Shown: positions 61,374 to 64,000 of the stretch, in pieces
How positions within the stretch are numbered: position 1 is the stretch's first letter
Layout: each line of letters opens with the position of its first letter
Assembly: GCF_029626175.1 (NCBI RefSeq)
Contig: NZ_JARUBM010000002.1
Location: 3,799,001-3,863,000 of the forward strand
Length of the DNA: 64,000 nt
Origin: Micromonospora sp. WMMD1082
GTDB lineage: Bacteria; Actinomycetota; Actinomycetes; Mycobacteriales; Micromonosporaceae
Reading direction: 5' to 3'
Notes under the pieces: model-generated
The model's input: the letters and a program-made list of their open reading frames with translations, nothing else
What the model was told of the DNA's origin: nothing
Databases searched by the model: none
Program-made: the position numbers and the translations under genes

Positions 61374-62804
61374 GTGAACCAGCTGCCGCCGCCGACCGAA
61401 GTACCCGTCGTGGCAGGTGAGGTGACGGGCGACATGTGCCGTCTGGTGGTGTGCGGACCGGACCGGCGTGTCGACGTGGCGGTACCGGAGCAGGTGGTGA
61501 TTGCCGACCTGTTGCCCGTGCTGCTGCGCCAGCTCGGCGACAACCTGGCCGACGCCGGGCTCGACCACGGTGGCTGGGTCCTGCAACGGCTCGGCTCGCC
61601 GGCTCTGGACGAGAACGGCAGCGTCAGCTCGCTGGGACTGCGCGACGGCGACGTCGTACACTTGCGACCGCGCGCGGAGCAGATCCCGCCGGCCGCCTTC
61701 GACGACATGATCGACGGGGTCGCCGCCGGCCTGGCGGCCCGCAGCGGCCGGTGGAAGCCGGAGATGACCCGTTGGGCGGCTCTCGGCGGCCTGGCCCTGG
61801 CGCTGGTGGTCGGGGTGATCGCCCTGGGCCTACCGGCGTCGCCGGCCGGGCGGGCGACCGCCGCCGGCCTCACCGCCCTGCTGCTCGCCGCGGCCTCGGC
61901 GGCGGTGGGCCGGGCCGTGGGCGACCGGCCCGTGGCGATCCTGTTCGGCGGCGGGGCGCTGGGTTATGCCGCCCTGGCGGGGTTGAGCCTGCCGGACCTG
62001 ACGCTGGCTGCCGCCTCGCTGCGCCTGGGCGGCCCGCACGTGTTCACCGCCGCCGTCGCCGTGGGTGCGGCGGGGCTGGCCGCCGGGCTCGCGATCGGCG
62101 CCGCCCGCCTCGCCGTCGTCACCGTGGCGACCGCGGTCGGCGTGGCTGCGGCGGGCGCCGCGGCGGTCGCCTTCCTCGGCGCCCCGGCCACCGCCACGGC
62201 CGGGGCGGTCGCCGTGGTCGGCACGGTGGCCGCGACGCTGGTGCCGGTGACCGCGTTCCGGATGGCCCGGATGCGGCTCAAGCCACTGCCCACCGAGCCG
62301 GAACACCTCCAGGAGGACATCGACCCCGAGCCGAGCGGGCCGCTGCTGGCCGGCGCGGCGGTGGCCGATCGGTGCATGACCGCTCTCTACGCCGGCCTGG
62401 CCGTGCCGACCACGGTCGCCTTGGTGCTGCTCGGTTTCGCGCCCCGCTGGGACACGCTCACCCTGATCCTGCTGGTGGCGCTGGTCCGGTTGCTCTCGCT
62501 GCGGCCGATGACCAGCGCGTGGCACCGGCTGGCCCAGGGCGCGCCGGCCGTGCTCGGCCTGTGTGCGGCCGCGATCGGCGCGCTGACCCTGGCGCCCCTG
62601 GCGTGGCGGCCGTACGCGGCGGTGGCCGTCCTGCTCCTGGCCGGGCTGCTGGCCATCGCGGCCCGCCTGCTGCCGGGCCGGCGGCTGATGCCGTACTGGG
62701 GGCGGATCGGCGACCTGGCCCAGACGGTGGCCACGGTGGCGACCATCCCGGTGCTGCTCGCCACCTTCGGCGTCTACCAGCACGTCCGCGCGATGGGGGG
62801 TTGA
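61374..62804 (+). CDS. eccD: type VII secretion integral membrane protein EccD
   Basis: 476 residues. The N-terminal 85-90 residues form the ubiquitin-like YukD domain (CRLVVCGPDRRVDVAVPEQV; ENGSVSSLGLRDGDVVHLRP). About eleven hydrophobic helices follow, for example RWAALGGLALALVVGVIALG, to ATIPVLLATFGVYQHVRAM. EccD forms the membrane vestibule of the ESX pore. GTG 61374 is chosen because it opens directly before the ubiquitin-like fold; the frame is open further upstream, but there it overlaps the eccC start. It ends 3 bases before eccB. Confidence 0.9.
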   Translation: MNQLPPPTEVPVVAGEVTGDMCRLVVCGPDRRVDVAVPEQVVIADLLPVLLRQLGDNLADAGLDHGGWVLQRLGSPALDENGSVSSLGLRDGDVVHLRPRAEQIPPAAFDDMIDGVAAGLAARSGRWKPEMTRWAALGGLALALVVGVIALGLPASPAGRATAAGLTALLLAAASAAVGRAVGDRPVAILFGGGALGYAALAGLSLPDLTLAAASLRLGGPHVFTAAVAVGAAGLAAGLAIGAARLAVVTVATAVGVAAAGAAAVAFLGAPATATAGAVAVVGTVAATLVPVTAFRMARMRLKPLPTEPEHLQEDIDPEPSGPLLAGAAVADRCMTALYAGLAVPTTVALVLLGFAPRWDTLTLILLVALVRLLSLRPMTSAWHRLAQGAPAVLGLCAAAIGALTLAPLAWRPYAAVAVLLLAGLLAIAARLLPGRRLMPYWGRIGDLAQTVATVATIPVLLATFGVYQHVRAMGG

Positions 62805-62807
62805 GCC

Positions 62808-64000
62808 GTGCAGTCCCGTCGTGACCAGGTGCAGGCACAGTCGTACGTGCTGGGCCGGTTGACCGCCGCGCTGGTGGCCGGTGATCCGGAACGGGCGGAG
62901 AACCCGCACCGCCGGACCCTCGTCGGTGTCGTCTGTGGGGTGCTGGTCGCCGCCCTGATGCTGGCCGGTTTCGGAATCTACGGGTATCTCCGTCCCGGCG
63001 GGTCGAGCGCCTGGCGCAAGCCCGGCACGCTGGTGCTGGAGAAGGAGACCGGCAGCCGGTACGTCTACACCGGCGACCAACTGCGGCCGGTGCTCAACTA
63101 CGCGTCGGCGCGGTTGCTGTTCGGCGGGGACCCGCCCCGGGTGTCGGTCTCCAGCCGGTCCCTGACCACCGTGACCCGGGGGCTGCCGGTCGGGATCGTG
63201 GCCGCCCCGGACGCGCTGCCCGGCCCGGGCGCGCTCGCCGACGCCGGGTGGACCTCGTGCGCGGTCGGCGGGGCGGATCGGGCAGGCGCGGGCGGCTCCG
63301 GGCTCGTGCTGACCGTCGCGGGCGGGCACACCGGCGCGCCGCTGGGCGGCGATGCGGTGGTCGTGCGTCCCGTCGGCGACCGGGGCGAGCGCGCGAACTA
63401 CCTCGTCTGGCAGGGGCATCGGCACCGGCTCGGTGCGGCGTGGATGGCCCGGGTCTTCGGGTACGACGGCCCCGCCGAAAGCGTGGACAGCCGGTGGATC
63501 GACCTGCTGCCCCCGGCGTCGGACATCGACCCGGTGCAGGTGCCCGGCCTCGGCGAGCCGGGTCCGACGGTGCAGGGCCGCCCGACCCGTATCGGCCAGC
63601 TGTTCGTGGTCCGGCTCGTCGGAGCCGAGGATCGCTACTATGTCCTGCTGCGCGACGGGTTCAGCCCGCTGACCGCCACCGGGTACGCCATCGTGGCCGC
63701 CGATCCGGTGACCGCCCGCGCGTACCCCGACCGGGCGGTGACGCCGACGCAGGTCGGACCGTCGGCGCTGGCTCAGGTGCCGGTGTCGGGGCGGCGGCTG
63801 TTTCCGGAGGGCCTGCCGAGCGTGCCGCCGCCGGTCGGGGTGGCGGGCGAGGGGCGGTCCTGGTGTGTCCGGCAGCGCCCCGGCGGCCCGGTCGAGGTGG
63901 TCGCCGACACCCCGGCCGGCGGCGCGGCGGCCCGTACCGAGCTGGCGGCCGGGGCGGTCGCCGACGCGGTGCGGATGGCGCCCGGGGCCGGTGGGCTGGT
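62808..64000 (+). CDS. eccB: type VII secretion protein EccB, C-terminus beyond window
   Basis: The 397 residues present start at GTG 62808 and run off the right edge. The N-terminal cytoplasmic segment SRRDQVQAQSYVLGRLTAAL, with the family motif, is followed by one membrane helix (VGVVCGVLVAALMLAGFGIY). The outside domain has repeated beta segments (GTLVLEKETGSRYVYTGDQL; LNYASARLLFGGDPPRVSVS) typical of EccB. EccB is an extracytoplasmic ATPase-like core component of the ESX complex. It is 3 bases behind eccD, so they form one operon. Confidence 0.92.
   Translation, partial: MQSRRDQVQAQSYVLGRLTAALVAGDPERAENPHRRTLVGVVCGVLVAALMLAGFGIYGYLRPGGSSAWRKPGTLVLEKETGSRYVYTGDQLRPVLNYASARLLFGGDPPRVSVSSRSLTTVTRGLPVGIVAAPDALPGPGALADAGWTSCAVGGADRAGAGGSGLVLTVAGGHTGAPLGGDAVVVRPVGDRGERANYLVWQGHRHRLGAAWMARVFGYDGPAESVDSRWIDLLPPASDIDPVQVPGLGEPGPTVQGRPTRIGQLFVVRLVGAEDRYYVLLRDGFSPLTATGYAIVAADPVTARAYPDRAVTPTQVGPSALAQVPVSGRRLFPEGLPSVPPPVGVAGEGRSWCVRQRPGGPVEVVADTPAGGAAARTELAAGAVADAVRMAPGAGGL

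Noticed and set aside
1..64000. tRNA, rRNA, CRISPR arrays, riboswitches, replication origin
   Set aside because: Looked for tRNA T-loop signatures, repeated spacers, ribosomal motifs and conserved riboswitch cores; none were convincing by eye.

Overview
The window is a high-GC actinomycete chromosome segment. Codon use, SARP/AfsR/LAL regulators, ECF sigma factors, GTG starts, Tat lipoproteins and a type VII secretion locus all fit, and the gene repertoire suggests Micromonosporaceae. That placement is inference; no rRNA or taxonomic marker is present. I see no tRNA, rRNA or CRISPR array.

Layout. (1) 1-5 kb: left edge of a specialised-metabolism locus: NAD-dependent epimerase (cut by the window edge), a BtrH-like acyltransferase, a stand-alone adenylation enzyme, and a carrier protein whose 3' end is lost at a junction with an IS256-family transposase remnant. 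(2) 5-7.4 kb: small hypotheticals and non-coding DNA. (3) 7.4-14.4 kb: a graveyard of gene pieces (AztD-like beta-propeller, siderophore-binding protein, FecCD permease split by an IS5-family element, CDF transporter, glycogen synthase, alpha/beta hydrolase) with one intact secreted GH27-CBM13 alpha-galactosidase. (4) 14.6-25.3 kb: AfsR-like regulator, ISL3 and IS5 remnants, decayed LAL regulator, an M20 amidohydrolase coupled to a truncated TRIC channel, an orphan acyl carrier protein, and two ECF sigma factors, one facing a zinc-finger anti-sigma factor. (5) 25.5-40.6 kb: flavin-binding protein, then three glycogen-debranching-type enzymes, each tied to an SCP2-like domain (one fused, two as overlapping gene pairs), interspersed with secreted proteins, an S1 protease, a Tat-exported FAD oxidoreductase and a secreted PQQ sugar dehydrogenase. 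(6) 40.8-49.5 kb: amidohydrolase-SARP, LysR/MFS divergent pair, anchored lipase plus coupled hydrolase, and a second FAD oxidoreductase. (7) 49.6-56 kb: LAL and SARP regulators, and a PaaK-like ligase with an FAD monooxygenase. (8) 56-64 kb: ESX/type VII secretion genes: a mycosin that appears to have lost its catalytic His and Ser, EccC, EccD and EccB (cut by the right edge).

How the genes fit together. The debranching enzymes, PQQ dehydrogenase and FAD oxidoreductases could form an alpha-glucan or oligosaccharide trimming and oxidation set. The recurrent SCP2-debranching pairing is the strongest candidate for an undescribed functional unit. The left-edge genes resemble the carrier-protein-based aminoacyl relay of butirosin-type pathways, here broken. 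The many one-base frameshifts in 7.4-18.6 kb, against long intact frames from 25 kb rightward, point to local decay, although several lie in short homopolymers and could be sequencing errors.
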